A stretch of 63,689 nucleotides of DNA from positions 1 to 63,689 of the forward strand of contig JAAPAO010000142.1 in the NCBI GenBank assembly GCA_013115145.1. The letters run 5' to 3'. Under the pieces are notes generated by a model. It saw nothing but the letters and a program-made list of their open reading frames with translations. It had not been told where the DNA came from and ran no database searches. Positions 44,185 through 54,259 of the stretch are shown here, in pieces (positions within the stretch are counted from its first letter, which is position 1; each line of letters starts with the position of its first letter). Both the position numbers and the translations under genes were made by a program. The DNA is from Perkinsus chesapeaki. Taxonomy: Eukaryota > Perkinsozoa > Perkinsida > Perkinsidae.

Positions 44185-44944
44185 TCATCGGCACCGCACG
44201 CAGAACTGAGCTTTTTTAGAATTCATGTTTGAGGAACCATAGAGGGAGCCTGTATTCCAGCTGTTATCACGATTGTCTGCTCCCACGTTAGGAGAAGAAC
44301 CAAAAACTTGCTCTTCATGTCGAATGACTATCTCAGCAAGACTACAACTCAGCACTCTTGGGATAGGTTGAACTAACATCACTGAGCCCCATTCAGCGAA
44401 AGTTCATGGTATGGTATATAGAGAGATAACCTTACGAGCTCGATGAGATTTGCCCATCACAGAAGGCGAGGGTGTGGCAGCGAGCTGGGAGGGAGGTGTT
44501 CCTACCAACTCTAAGGACAAGAGAAGGGGTCAAAGTGAGACTTACCAACATCCTCGTGCAAAGTGCTAAAATCAACGTCATTTGAATCTTCATATCTCCG
44601 GACCTAACGTATGAAAGTAAGACAAGTTGTTCAGGGAAGCATACCAAATATCTAATAAACCTCCATAGACAAAACACGGACAGGACACATATTATGCCCA
44701 CAATCCATAAGCGAAGGCTCTCCCCTTCTCTCTGTGAAATGGCGCTATTGTACAAAGCTTGAAGCCGTTCATCTTGACCAGTACCTGGGAAAGGGCAGCT
44801 AGAAAGAGCCTTCGAGGCGGATCCCATACAGACAAGAAATCCATTCACTTCAAGACGTTCGATTCGGCAAAAGTCAATTGAAAGGTCAGAGTAGTTTCGA
44901 TGAGTGAAAGACAGTGAACAGATCTTTGCCGGGTACCTGGGCAT
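44185..44944 (-). CDS. Hypothetical single-pass membrane protein
   Basis: No family recognised. The first exon (to about 44545) reads MPRYPAKICSLSFTHRNYSD, LEVNGFLVCMGSASKALSSC and a membrane helix (LWIVGIICVLSVFCLWRFIR). After GTAAGT and a short exon, a tail exon reads AEIVIRHEEQVFGSSPNVGA and DNRDNSWNTGSLYGSS, ending at 44185. The first part has good protein character; the exon order after 44545 is uncertain. An alternative start at 44593 (MKIQMTLILALCTRML) would look like a signal peptide instead. Confidence 0.4.
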
Positions 44945-45258
44945 AGTGAAAGGGGTGCATCACTCAGCATAAAGTTGGTCATGATCTTACCGTCGGGCAG
45001 GAGGATCTACCATGCACTTTAGCTCGCAAGTTACCTCTATCTCTGCCGTTTCCAGGCCAGTGCAATTCCTTAAAACGAGAGCTACCGGCACATAGAAATG
45101 TATCACTTACTCCAGCGGCCTCCACGGCATGCGGAAGGTGTTAGTACTTGGTAAGCCTTGACAAGTAGATATGTTGTACCTAGCCATATAGTAGACTTCA
45201 GATTATATTCAGCAGAAGGAAGAAGACCTAGGTGGATGGTGACAGTTAAGTCGTTCGA
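44945..45258. other. Intergenic spacer
   Basis: No exon or repeat of note seen. Confidence 0.4.
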
Positions 45259-46272
45259 CTATTCGTAGCCTTGAAACTCCGTGAATCTCCTTCGACTGCC
45301 GGCTCCTGAGGTTGAGTCTTCAAGTCTTAGCGGGCTGAATGCATACACCATTGCTTCAAAAAGGTTTAAAGCGCGATATTTGATAATGATTGAGAATAAG
45401 GCCGTAAGCTTCTCACTGTGATGTACAAGTCCTTCCCGGCCTGGATCCATTATGTGACGGAAAAGGGGTCTCTGGGAATTGAGTGATGTCTGTTGCGGGC
45501 GACCCTTCTTGACGAGGGCAGCGCAGTGGAACCTTACGTGGTATCGCAATGAGAGATATCTCGAGATGAGAAATAACCAACGTTTATTAGCTGCATCTGT
45601 GGTCTCCCCGAGTAGGTAGGATAACTATAAAGCTCATCCTGAAACCCCAAGTCACCTGCCCTGAAGACCGCACACCATTGATCATGGATACTGCGAAGCA
45701 CCTACGGCTTTGGCTCGGAAGAAGGAATCTGGCTCGTGGGCATGTAGATGTGACTCGTTGCAAAAAATCCTGCGAGTGTAAGTTACGTCCTAACTTGCTA
45801 AACATAGTACTGGTGACTAGCAAGTGACACAAGAACGTCATTTGTCAACGGTTGGAAGGAGCTAACTCGCACAAACCGCAGAGTAGAGCTGTTGGACACG
45901 AGATATTACTATGAACCTCGAGTGTCCAGATAACAACGCGGTAATGAGCAGAGAGGCCTCAACGGCTGTCACGCCCGGAGGAAAAGGGAAAGTAACGACA
46001 AAGCAGCGATTTCCCGTCTTATGGTAGTGAATGTGATGATTTCCCGTCTTATGGTAGTGAATGTGCTGATTTCCCATCAGTGTAATGAAAAGGTATTTCT
46101 CCTGGTCAGCAGAAGCCTGTACTGACTGCCCCAATCTCTCGCCATTCCTCGAATCGACTAGATATCTCATACAAGCTGGTAACATAAATCTCAAATACTG
46201 ACGGGACTTCACGTTACATCCAGAAAAGGCATCGAGTAGCCTCTCCCACAGAATGGAGAGCGTTTCAAGCAC
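45259..46272 (-). CDS. Hypothetical protein with an internal 10-residue tandem repeat
   Basis: No family recognised. The first exon begins MLETLSILWERLLDAFSGCN at 46272 and continues SRQYLRFMLPACMRYLVDSR and NGERLGQSVQASADQEKYLF. It contains a His-rich repeat (HIHYHKTGNH twice) and a hydrophobic stretch (GVTAVEASLLITALLSGHSR). Probable downstream exons include SHLHAHEPDSFFRAKAVGAS near 45700 and RHIMDPGREGLVHHSEKLTA ... AVVYAF-like sequence ending RRRFTEFQGYE at 45259. Splice joints were not all found, so this may be more than one gene or a decaying one. Confidence 0.4.
46008..46080 (-). repeat. 30-bp tandem repeat, 2.4 units, in coding sequence
   Basis: Unit 1 (46008-46037) and unit 2 (46038-46067) differ at one position (core GATTTCCCGTCTTATGGTAG). 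A third partial unit (GATTTCCCATCAG) follows. On the minus strand each unit encodes a ten-residue HIHYHKTGN-type block. Near identity implies recent expansion. Confidence 0.95.
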
Positions 46273-47019
46273 GTCAAGGACATGTCATAGCTATGTATTC
46301 TCGCGAACCTTTCAAACGAAAGGCTCAGGGAAGGCTCTCAATTGTTGCCATAAGCGTGGCTATTTTGGTTTGTTTAGTGGTAGTCTACCCCTAGTAGATA
46401 CTCCTTGCCGATGCCACAGGTTGGCCCTATCATACCAATTGCACAACCGATCACAGCGTGTGCGCGAGTCGCGCAGCGCGACTCAGACGTGCTCGGCGGA
46501 GTACTGGGGCGGAGAAGTAATTGTTTCGATGGTTCGGAGTCGAAACACTGTAGACCTGAGTGAAGCTATTCATTCAGTGTGGGTGCACCTTGACGAGTGA
46601 ACGGAGATGAGTACTGGGAAGGACTCATATCCCGATGAGAGAAATACGAAGCAGCATTATCACATGGTCAGATCTCACTGTAGACGGGTTACTCGGCGAG
46701 AATCATTGTGTTTGCTGTGGTATGAGTAACAGAAACTCAACCCGAAAGGCATAAATCTAGTTAATACTGTCGTAGACAAGGATGCGGCCCAGTCGTGACA
46801 CAAGAACCTTACTGATGAACTTCACCTGGCCAAAAGCATTTATGACATAAATTGGAGCTGTACGACTGTATTGAATAACAACAATCGTGGAAAGTGCAGG
46901 GATTGGAAATGTGGCTACACAAGACTAGGGTCACGCACAAGGTTCAACAACGCTCGTGGGCATCTTGCCAAAGGTGACCTATCTCAAATATAAGACCCTT
47001 ATAACAATAGACAAACAGC
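46273..47019. other. Gene-poor spacer
   Basis: No convincing exon. Contains a 19-nt perfect palindrome GAGTCGCGC-A-GCGCGACTC at 46466-46484. Confidence 0.55.
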
Positions 47020-47760
47020 TTATCTCAGCGGGATCTGGAATTCCCTATTGAATAGGACGTGCCTTGCTTCTTTATCGAAGAGTGGATGGAACCATCCACG
47101 CAACTTGGCAGTGGCGGCCAGCTCCCAGTTGAAGAGAGATCCATTTTGGGCATTCAGGGAGAGGTCGAGCCCAACCGCCAGTCCCTGGTTGTTATCGTCA
47201 CCAGTAGACTTCTCAAGAGATACGACAAAGCCAAGGTCATAATTTGGACCGGAATGAGCATCAATGGCATCAGATATGCTCACACCGACGTCTTCGCCAA
47301 ATATGGTAGCTGCCGCCGAGACACCAACTCCAACACTAGCATGCCAATAACCAGTCTCGGTGTTTAGTTTACCGATACCCTCAGGCAATGCCTCAAAGCA
47401 AAGCTCAACTGTGCCTTCCAATACACCGTCGAAGCCTTCCTTAACGACGTCAGCGCACCCACCTCCAGTAATGTTAAGCCCAGTTGGGGTTGACCGGTTG
47501 AACGATGCTTGAAGGTCTAAATGGGTGGACTTGGAGGTATCTTCCGCATCGAAGATGTTGACGGATAGATCGAGGCGAAGGCCTCCCGAGCCGTTCAGGT
47601 TGGCGGTAACACAGAAGATTTCGTCTTCAGGCTTCTGCTCCGGTGTACAACCCTCCGGGAAAGCTATGGTGGCCAAACGTCTTGGGGCGAGTAGCCTGGA
47701 AGGTTCACGAGCAGCAATACCAAAGCATGCTACGGCGATGAACAGACCCGGCAGTTTCAT
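47020..47760 (-). CDS. Secreted four-cysteine protein, family member 2 (mosaic)
   Basis: Intronless, 246 residues, from MKLPGLFIAVACFGIAAREP. Mature cysteines are at 38, 50, 102 and 121, as in the other members. The coding sequence is a mosaic: roughly 47040-47440 (C-terminal half) is nearly identical to member 1, whereas about 47500-47740 (N-terminal half) is nearly identical to member 3, including a block of about 75 bases around 47500-47575 with one difference. The switch lies near the codons for the third cysteine. The product is a predicted secreted protein of unknown function. The tail reads RGWFHPLFDKEARHVLF and EFQIPLR. The start codon is chosen because the upstream in-frame extension lacks similarity to the paralogues. 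Confidence 0.88.
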   Translation of the reverse strand: MKLPGLFIAVACFGIAAREPSRLLAPRRLATIAFPEGCTPEQKPEDEIFCVTANLNGSGGLRLDLSVNIFDAEDTSKSTHLDLQASFNRSTPTGLNITGGGCADVVKEGFDGVLEGTVELCFEALPEGIGKLNTETGYWHASVGVGVSAAATIFGEDVGVSISDAIDAHSGPNYDLGFVVSLEKSTGDDNNQGLAVGLDLSLNAQNGSLFNWELAATAKLRGWFHPLFDKEARHVLFNREFQIPLR

Positions 47761-49134
47761 GGCAGCAAGTGCTATTCTGGAGAAGGGCTGATGTTTAAGG
47801 GCTGTCTTGGGGCAGGCGTGCAACTTTGGCTGTAGTTCGCTGCATACGCCGCCGGAAGCTTTACGAGCCGAAGCGCACTAGAAAGAGCCCCAATGACCTC
47901 GCGGAGCTTCGCCCTGAGTGGACTTCGGGCAGTATAAGTGTTACGCTATTCTGGAGAAGCAGAACACCATTCATACGAGTCTCGCTGGGAGGGCGGGAAG
48001 CGGCTGTTCCTATCATGAATAATGCTACTAGGCTGTGCTTAGAGTATGCTGGCCTGACCACAAGCTGCTTCTCTCTAATCTTGAGGCCGTCTCCCGCCTC
48101 CTACTAAATATATGCCATACTCTTATGACAGAGGTTAATGGGCGATGCATAAACAAATTCTATATAGCAGAGAGGTGGCGCGCGATCGCTAAGTTAGCTA
48201 TAGGGGCACACATGGCCCAGAGCAGCCTAGTGGCCCTTTTGTTTATCTGACCAATCCTTAATCTTCAATAATCAGAGTTCCGCGATTTCCTTCGCTAACT
48301 TCACTTCATTCGCTGACCAACTACCCCGTGGCCCCTATGCAGGGTGAGTAGGATAATCCTACTAGGATTCCTACTGTAGGAGATGGTAGACTCGTTATGA
48401 TGTCCGGGAGAGGCATACTGCTCGCTCAGCTTGTCAACCATACAGTAAAACGGATGTCTTCACTTCTACAGTAACATCAATCGGATACCGGACTTGACTC
48501 TCGAGGAATAGATAATCTACTGGCTCCAATAGAATAGCCAATGTACTCTTATGTGGTTCGAGGGACCAATAGATTCAAGCGGTTTTCGATCACCGATCGC
48601 ACCAGTACTACTGAGTCAGCCGACCCATCGGGATTATCTATAGTAAGAAAAGACTGAGCCATCGAGTCAATAGCTCGGTTGCCAACTGACCCAATCGCAT
48701 TGATAGGATTGGCGAGTACTCCCTTCGTGGCCCAAGGAAGAAGATGGTTGCCTACCGGTATATCGCGGCAGTAAGCGTTACATGTTTCAAATTCCGTGAT
48801 ATCGGTATCGCGGCGATACTATCACCCAAGCAAAACTCTGGTGCATCACTTCCACTACGGATTCCGCAGTAAGGGAAAGCGGCGTACTAACTCAATAAGC
48901 ACAGTTTAGTAGGTAGACTGACAAACTGACCAGCAACTGTGTCGTTACCAAGAAAAGGGTGAGCTATGACATCAGAACTTCTTCAAACAATAGTTGCCAA
49001 CTATAACGTTGGGGAAACAAACTAGCACACACTCAAATTGCACACCTTCAACGACTACACGAGATTGTCGATAACGCCAAATGTGTGGAAAATGAGTGTT
49101 ACATTACAGAAAAAATATGAGCTATGAGAGAGTA
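47761..49134. other. Gene-poor spacer
   Basis: No convincing exon on either strand. Contains AGTAGGAT-A-ATCCTACT at 48347-48363 and GTATCGC-G-GCGATAC at 48805-48819, both perfect odd-length palindromes. Upstream sequences of the three family members show no obvious shared promoter block by eye. Confidence 0.55.
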
Positions 49135-49875
49135 TTATCTGAGAGGAATTTGAAATTCCTTTTTGAACAAATCAAACTCCTTCTCCTTGTCAATGAAAGG
49201 ATGGAACCACACACGAGCTTTCGCTTTCGCCGCAAGCTCCCAGTTGAAGATGGTGTTATTTACAGTGTTCAAGTCCAAACTAAGCCCAGCAGCTACGCCC
49301 TGTCTTTTCTTCGCCTCGGTAGACTTCTCAAGAGATACAGCGAACCCGAAGTCGAAGTTCGGACCGAAATGGACATCAACAGTATCGGAGGTGCCGACGT
49401 GGTTATCTTTACCGAAAATGGTTACCGTACCCTCAACAGAAGCTCCAAGACTAGCATGCCAGTAGCCAGTATTGGGGTCAAGCTCGCCGGTTCCCTCGGG
49501 TGACGGCTCAAAGCAAAGCTGCACTGTGCCTTCCAACACCCCGTCGAAACCATTATTGAAGACATTAGCACACCCACCTCCGGTAATGTTAAGACCAGTT
49601 GGGGTTGACCCGTTCAGCGATGCTTGAAGGTCTAAATGGGTGGACTTGGAGGTATCTTCCGCATCGAAGATGTTGACCGATAGATCGAGGCGAAGTCCTT
49701 CCGAGGCGTCCAGGTTGGCGGTAACACAGAAGACTTGGTCATCGGGCTTGTTTTCCGGTGTACAGCCCTTAGGGTAAGTGATGGTGGTCAAACGTCGGGG
49801 GCCAAGTAGTCTGGAAGGTTCACGAGCAGCAATGGCAAAGCATGCTACGGATAGAGACAGGCCGTAGAGTTTCAT
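49135..49875 (-). CDS. Secreted four-cysteine protein, family member 3
   Basis: Intronless, 246 residues, from MKLYGLSLSVACFAIAAREP. It has the same framework: CTPENKPDDQVFC, GGGCANVFNNGFDGVLEGTV, QLCFEPSPEGTGELDPNTGY, and the ending FNWELAAKAKARVWFHPFID and EFQIPLR. Its N-terminal half is close to member 2, while its C-terminal half (VEGTVTIFGKDNHVGTSDTV; KSTEAKKRQGVAAGLSLDLN) is the most divergent of the three. It lacks the Gly/Asp-Asn loop STGDDNN shared by members 1 and 2, having STEAKKR instead. Predicted secreted, function unknown. Confidence 0.85.
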   Translation of the reverse strand: MKLYGLSLSVACFAIAAREPSRLLGPRRLTTITYPKGCTPENKPDDQVFCVTANLDASEGLRLDLSVNIFDAEDTSKSTHLDLQASLNGSTPTGLNITGGGCANVFNNGFDGVLEGTVQLCFEPSPEGTGELDPNTGYWHASLGASVEGTVTIFGKDNHVGTSDTVDVHFGPNFDFGFAVSLEKSTEAKKRQGVAAGLSLDLNTVNNTIFNWELAAKAKARVWFHPFIDKEKEFDLFKKEFQIPLR

Positions 49876-50967
49876 TATAACAAGATTTGCTTTGAAAAGA
49901 AGGGTTTGAACCAACTAAGCGGGAGGCGGGCGAAGCCCAGGATGTACACGTGCTACAGCCTTGCGTCGTGCCATAAAAGGGTTCGACACCGTAACATCTG
50001 CAAGTAGGGACAGGATGGTATTTTGCTCAAATCTAATGAGTAGGTCCCGGTGGACTGGTACTAAAGAACATGTCATTGTCTGCCCATGATTATCCCGCGA
50101 CGCGATCGTATTCGAGATGAAGCCTCCATCAGCTTCACTGCACGCACCTCTCACTGAGGCGCTGAGGTGGCCTCAGCCATCCAAACGAAATACTACTGGT
50201 CGCCAAGGCTGAGCTTCAGCACCAGGAAGGAAAAGTGGCGGGAAGTACAGAGGAAGAGTGACCCTTCACACGTAATACCACTACTGCAGCGAGGACGAAG
50301 CGACTGACAAGAAAACATGCCAGGGCTGTGGCTCGGAACCGTACGTAACGGTGCGTTGCCTGGCTTGCACCGAGGGCAAACGGCGAGTGTAAGCGTACAG
50401 TAGTAATGGCAATGGCTGGTTAATAACCAGTTGTTATGATAAAAGGATAGGAGTGGTGGTGACGTAGTTCGACTGTCGCAGTCATCATGCTAGTCCAGTA
50501 ACTCAGCTTTCGTCGTGACGTGTGGAATGATACTAAAAGTAATGATTATGAGATGTTCAAGATCCCGCATTAGTTGGCTGTAACTTAGCTAAGCTCTAGT
50601 GTTGACCTTTTGGTGTGACCGCTGAATTATGGCAGAAAGCTCCATTCGAAGCGGCCGTAATGACTTGCGTTAGGAGTCGGCTGCTCGGCCATGGCAACTC
50701 CATCATTCGAAGTGAGTTATTGCGATCTCATCTTTCGATCTATGTTGAGGTGAAGTCATCTGCATAAAGTATCTTGGCAGGCGACATTGCCTTGGCAGCG
50801 TCGCGTCGAACGAACTTGAACGAGCGGCGTTGAAGAACGAGCTTTTGAGGGATGCCTCAAGCATCCCTTTGAAGATCGGCATCAGCAGCCACCACGCCTG
50901 GGAGCTGACGCTCCTTGTACGAAATACTGTCGGTGCTGAGGTGAACCGGTGAACCAAAAAGGACAAC
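49876..50967. other. Spacer with a possible Cys-rich coding fragment
   Basis: Mostly non-coding. At about 50284-50390 the plus strand reads HYCSEDEATDKKTCQGCG followed by VRCLACTEGKRRV and a stop, a C-x2-C...C-x2-C pattern that could be the last exon of a zinc-ribbon protein or a relic. No upstream exon was found. A small hairpin AGGGATGC-CTCAA-GCATCCCT lies near 50848-50868. Confidence 0.4.
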
Positions 50968-51060
50968 TTCCGAGCTGTTCAGGGTGGCCATAATACAGAG
51001 GATTTCATTGTCGGGGGTTGTTTAGGCTGTGTAGTTTTTAGGACTCCGGGGAGCAGGTAT
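50968..51060 (-). pseudogene. Relic of the secreted four-cysteine family
   Basis: The minus strand here reads APRSPKNYTA, then an in-frame stop (TAA, complement of 51022-51024), then TTPDNEILCIMATLNSSE. This aligns with the APRRL...CTPEQKPEDEIFCVTANLNG region of member 2, and the DNA is visibly similar over about 60 bases. Signal peptide and C-terminal parts are not recognisable. It lies about 1.1 kb upstream of member 3 in the same orientation, consistent with a decayed tandem copy. Confidence 0.7.
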
Positions 51061-51781
51061 GCGAAGTTATGTCAAGAATGGCCGTATCCGATTTTGGAAG
51101 ACACACCACAGTACAGCAATGTGGCACTGGCCTAGTCAGTGTCCATTACGAGTTGCGTGAGATGTCAGAATTTTATGGTTTCGAAAGCTCGTCGTTGCCA
51201 AGGCCAACAGTTCGATGCTCGTCGGAACGGAAGATGCACAAGATCATGTTGAGGCTTTGTGTAACAGGAGGGCGACTACTGTGCGACTGTGCTCCAGTCG
51301 AGCAACACGCACCGATCAACTGTGCTCATGCATTATACATTCGATTGACACCTGCCAAGTTGCTGACAGTGCCAACATTAACTGATAACCCTGCTGCGGC
51401 GGCATAGTAGTAGGAAACGGTTAAGTTGTGTAGTAAGTTGTACAGAGCGTAAACAGCATCAATTGACCTTTATACGTCTTTGTCGCTATTGAACCAACAT
51501 AAGTGGCAGCTTCCACAATAGCAGCAGCAACTCGGCGATCCTTTCAACGGTGGCGGTGGTAAGCAACAATATACAGTATATACAGTCACGTCAGACCTTG
51601 TGATCACTCTTTGGTCATGTCGGGGCCGATTCCTGGCCATACGAATGCAGTAGGGGAGCCAAAGCTCGTCGCTACTTGCTCTTCTTGTGGTACTTCTCTA
51701 TCCCTAAACGCAAAGACATGAGGAGAGCGTTTAAAACTTATCACGGCATGAAACAAACGGACACCCCTTTACGGCTAAAGT
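51061..51781. other. Intergenic spacer
   Basis: Contains a 112-codon plus-strand open frame (51069-51407) with no recognisable features; not called as a gene. Otherwise unremarkable. Confidence 0.4.
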
Positions 51782-53831
51782 TCACAACAGCGGCACCCTC
51801 AGATCCGACAAGCCCAGTTCGTAAACATCTGCTGCTGACCTGGGGAGATAAACACGTTGTGGCTGGTCCTTCCAGAAGAATATATGCTTGACTGGATCGT
51901 TAGGGAAGAAGAAGTAGAAGCATATCCAAACCATAGGGGTAGTGTACCAGCTCACCCATACATCTAATGTATAATGTGATCGCTGGGCCAGGATAAGGCA
52001 TACAAGCGTACAGCACAGCAACCACTCAATGACCTAAGATACGAAATAGGTCGATTCGTGTCCCAGGCATGAAAATGCTGAATTCTTGTAATGCTAAGTA
52101 TTCCAACACGATGGTATGTTGCAAAATAGAAATGAGGAGCACCTTCTGAGAATCGAAACTGCATAAAAGCGACAACTTTTAACCAAAGCCCGAATGTGAA
52201 TACCCAACATCACCGAACCTACCATCAAAACAAGGCTGCGAGAATAATGTGTGACGACCAGCGTTGCCAGCAGACAGTACCTGAGCAACGTTAACAGTAG
52301 TACTAAGCGAAGAGACAGCAGCAGCAGCAGCAACAGCAACTCACATCATATGGCTGCTGAAGACGAGATCACCACACCCAAACTGAACGTCAAATCCCGA
52401 GAATATAGCACCGGCATCTTTAGGAGGGCTGAAGAATGGCTCCCATGGAGCACTAGGTGGTGGAGCCCTGAGATGCCACAAATGCTGGACAGCAGACAAG
52501 TAGAGGCCTACTCCTGGCAATGTGGAGCTGGTGCGGGAAGTATAGTGACCAGAAATGAGATACAGCGGAATATAATAGTGAAGTCACAGACGTTAAGGAC
52601 CCTCCAGATGGCACCGATGAGGGTAAAATCGTCCCGGCCGAAACAGATAGGGGCCAGCACGGCAAATGCAATAGCAATAATCATACAGGCATATAAGACC
52701 TACACAAAGGGGATGCAGTAAAATAGAGAAAGGAGGCCATATGTACGGGATTCTCTGGCTCAACGGATACAGTTAAGGTATCGATGTCAGGGAAAGCCAT
52801 ATGGCCGAAGTCAACTAGAGCGTTCTCGGGACCACCATAAACATGGTATCTGACCACCAGTGACTCTGCTGCGAGACCTTCTCCTCCTCTTCACTTACTT
52901 CCCGCTCAAGTAATATACCCAATTATGGGCCCAATCATGAAGAATTTGGAAGATAACACCAATAACGATCCACGGCCAAGCGACTTTGAAAACTCCCCAT
53001 TCGATTAGAATCTGAAAATCACCGTTGGATCAGATGACAGCGGTAATCCAGGCCTCCTCCTCCTCCACCACCTTTTGCCAAACACGAGAGATATAGCTCT
53101 TGGCCTTATCGGAGGTGCTCATGTTGGTATAGTCTGCGTGTGATTCCAATTGCGGTAATGTATTATCCATAAGTCGGTGGTTGGTGAGGGCAGCAGCAGC
53201 AGGATCAGTGGTGGGTGAGGCTGGCGACTCAGGAATTGGTAACGAGTGGAATAAAGGAAGCTGCACCACCACCACCTCCACTCAGACCGAGGCAACAACA
53301 ACAACACAACCTCCGTGATGTGAAATTGTCATCACCAGTCTTCGAAACCAAAGGCTTTATGACGTTTCGATTTTCCCATTTGCCCCAGAACCGGACCGCT
53401 GGACGCCGACTCTTGCGACCCCACCGCATGGGACTTACGCTTGTGTGCCGAGGAAAGATACTTCCCTAAGGGCAGAATCAAAGACATGTGCACGCGTGCA
53501 AAAGATCTAGTACCAATTCCTGTGGAGTCTCTCTTAGGATGATCCTTCATCACATCCATACTGTCCTTCAGCAGCTGACCCTCCTTCACCTTATCCTCCT
53601 CCTCCTTCTTTTGTGCAGCTTCTTCATCCAGTATCGTCTCGAAAGGGTTAACCTGCGATCACCGTACCGTAACGGTGCTACCAACCCTCCGTCTTACGAA
53701 GACTTGCGTCTTCACTATCCTAATAGGCTCGATAGGCCGTTCTTTTTTATCAGTCTCTGTCTCGTTAAGGGCATCCAATACCGCACCTACCAGATGATAT
53801 TAATAAAGCTATCAAGAAAGCCTGAAAACAT
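51782..53831 (-). CDS. Sphingomyelin synthase-like (PAP2_C) membrane enzyme, copy 2
   Basis: Paralogue of the gene at 2.2-3.6 kb with the same exon order. A TM segment reads GVFKVAWPWIVIGVIFQIL, and LVDFGHMAFPDID parallels LVDFGYMLVPAIE of copy 1. The D2 region reads LAPICFGRDDFTLIGAIWRV with FRCISFLVTILPAPAPHCQE. D3 reads FGCGDLVFSSHMM (exon near 52339-52375). The next exon YCLLATLVVTHYSRSLVLM is followed by D4 in AQRSHYTLDVWVSWYTTPMV. The His-His-Asp triad is kept, but the canonical SGHT has become SSHM. The C-terminus is longer than copy 1 (RVYLPRSAADVYELGLSDLR). The N-terminus has a long hydrophilic extension (DEEAAQKKEEEDKVKEGQLL; FARVHMSLILPLGK; KSYISRVWQKVVEEEEAW). The true start could be at 53122 or further upstream near 53831. 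Confidence 0.78.
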
Positions 53832-53869
53832 TGCCTATAAATCAGCTACCAGTTTTACCTCACACAGAT

Positions 53870-54259
53870 AGCATCAGACACGCTACTGTGCATTCGAAAA
53901 GTGGGACTGTTAACATCATACACCTTGCGGCGAGCCACAAGTACGCAATTAGAGCTTGAAGACCTTTTCGTGACGATTCCTAGAAGCTATTCGGTCTACG
54001 ACTGGCACTGAGGGCGGCGCGACGCCTCACTTAAGTGGGCTAATGGGACAGATCACACAAGCGTCTGTTAATGTGAGATTTCAGCATGCTACCTAGTACG
54101 CACATTTCTCGCATGCGTGAGCAGATGTCACGCAGACGACGCGCCGCCGCCGGTTCATTTCGATTGTGTATGCGTAAATTTCCCTGAGCAGTTAATTCCG
54201 TAGAGGACCCCTAACTAGATTGATTGCAAGGTGAGAGTTTTTCCACCCTACATCATCGC
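53870..54259. other. Intergenic spacer
   Basis: No exon seen. Expected position of a cyclophilin C-terminal exon, but none is recognisable. Confidence 0.5.

Noticed and set aside
44200-44350. Alternative small secreted peptide starting MKSKFLVLLLTWEQTIV on the minus strand
   Set aside because: Overlaps a more protein-like tail exon in another frame and its downstream splice is weak.
47059-47367. Plus-strand open frames antisense to the secreted family, similar among copies (also 42614-42895 and 49096-49503)
   Set aside because: Similarity follows automatically from the near-identical sense strand; there is no independent evidence of expression or start conservation.
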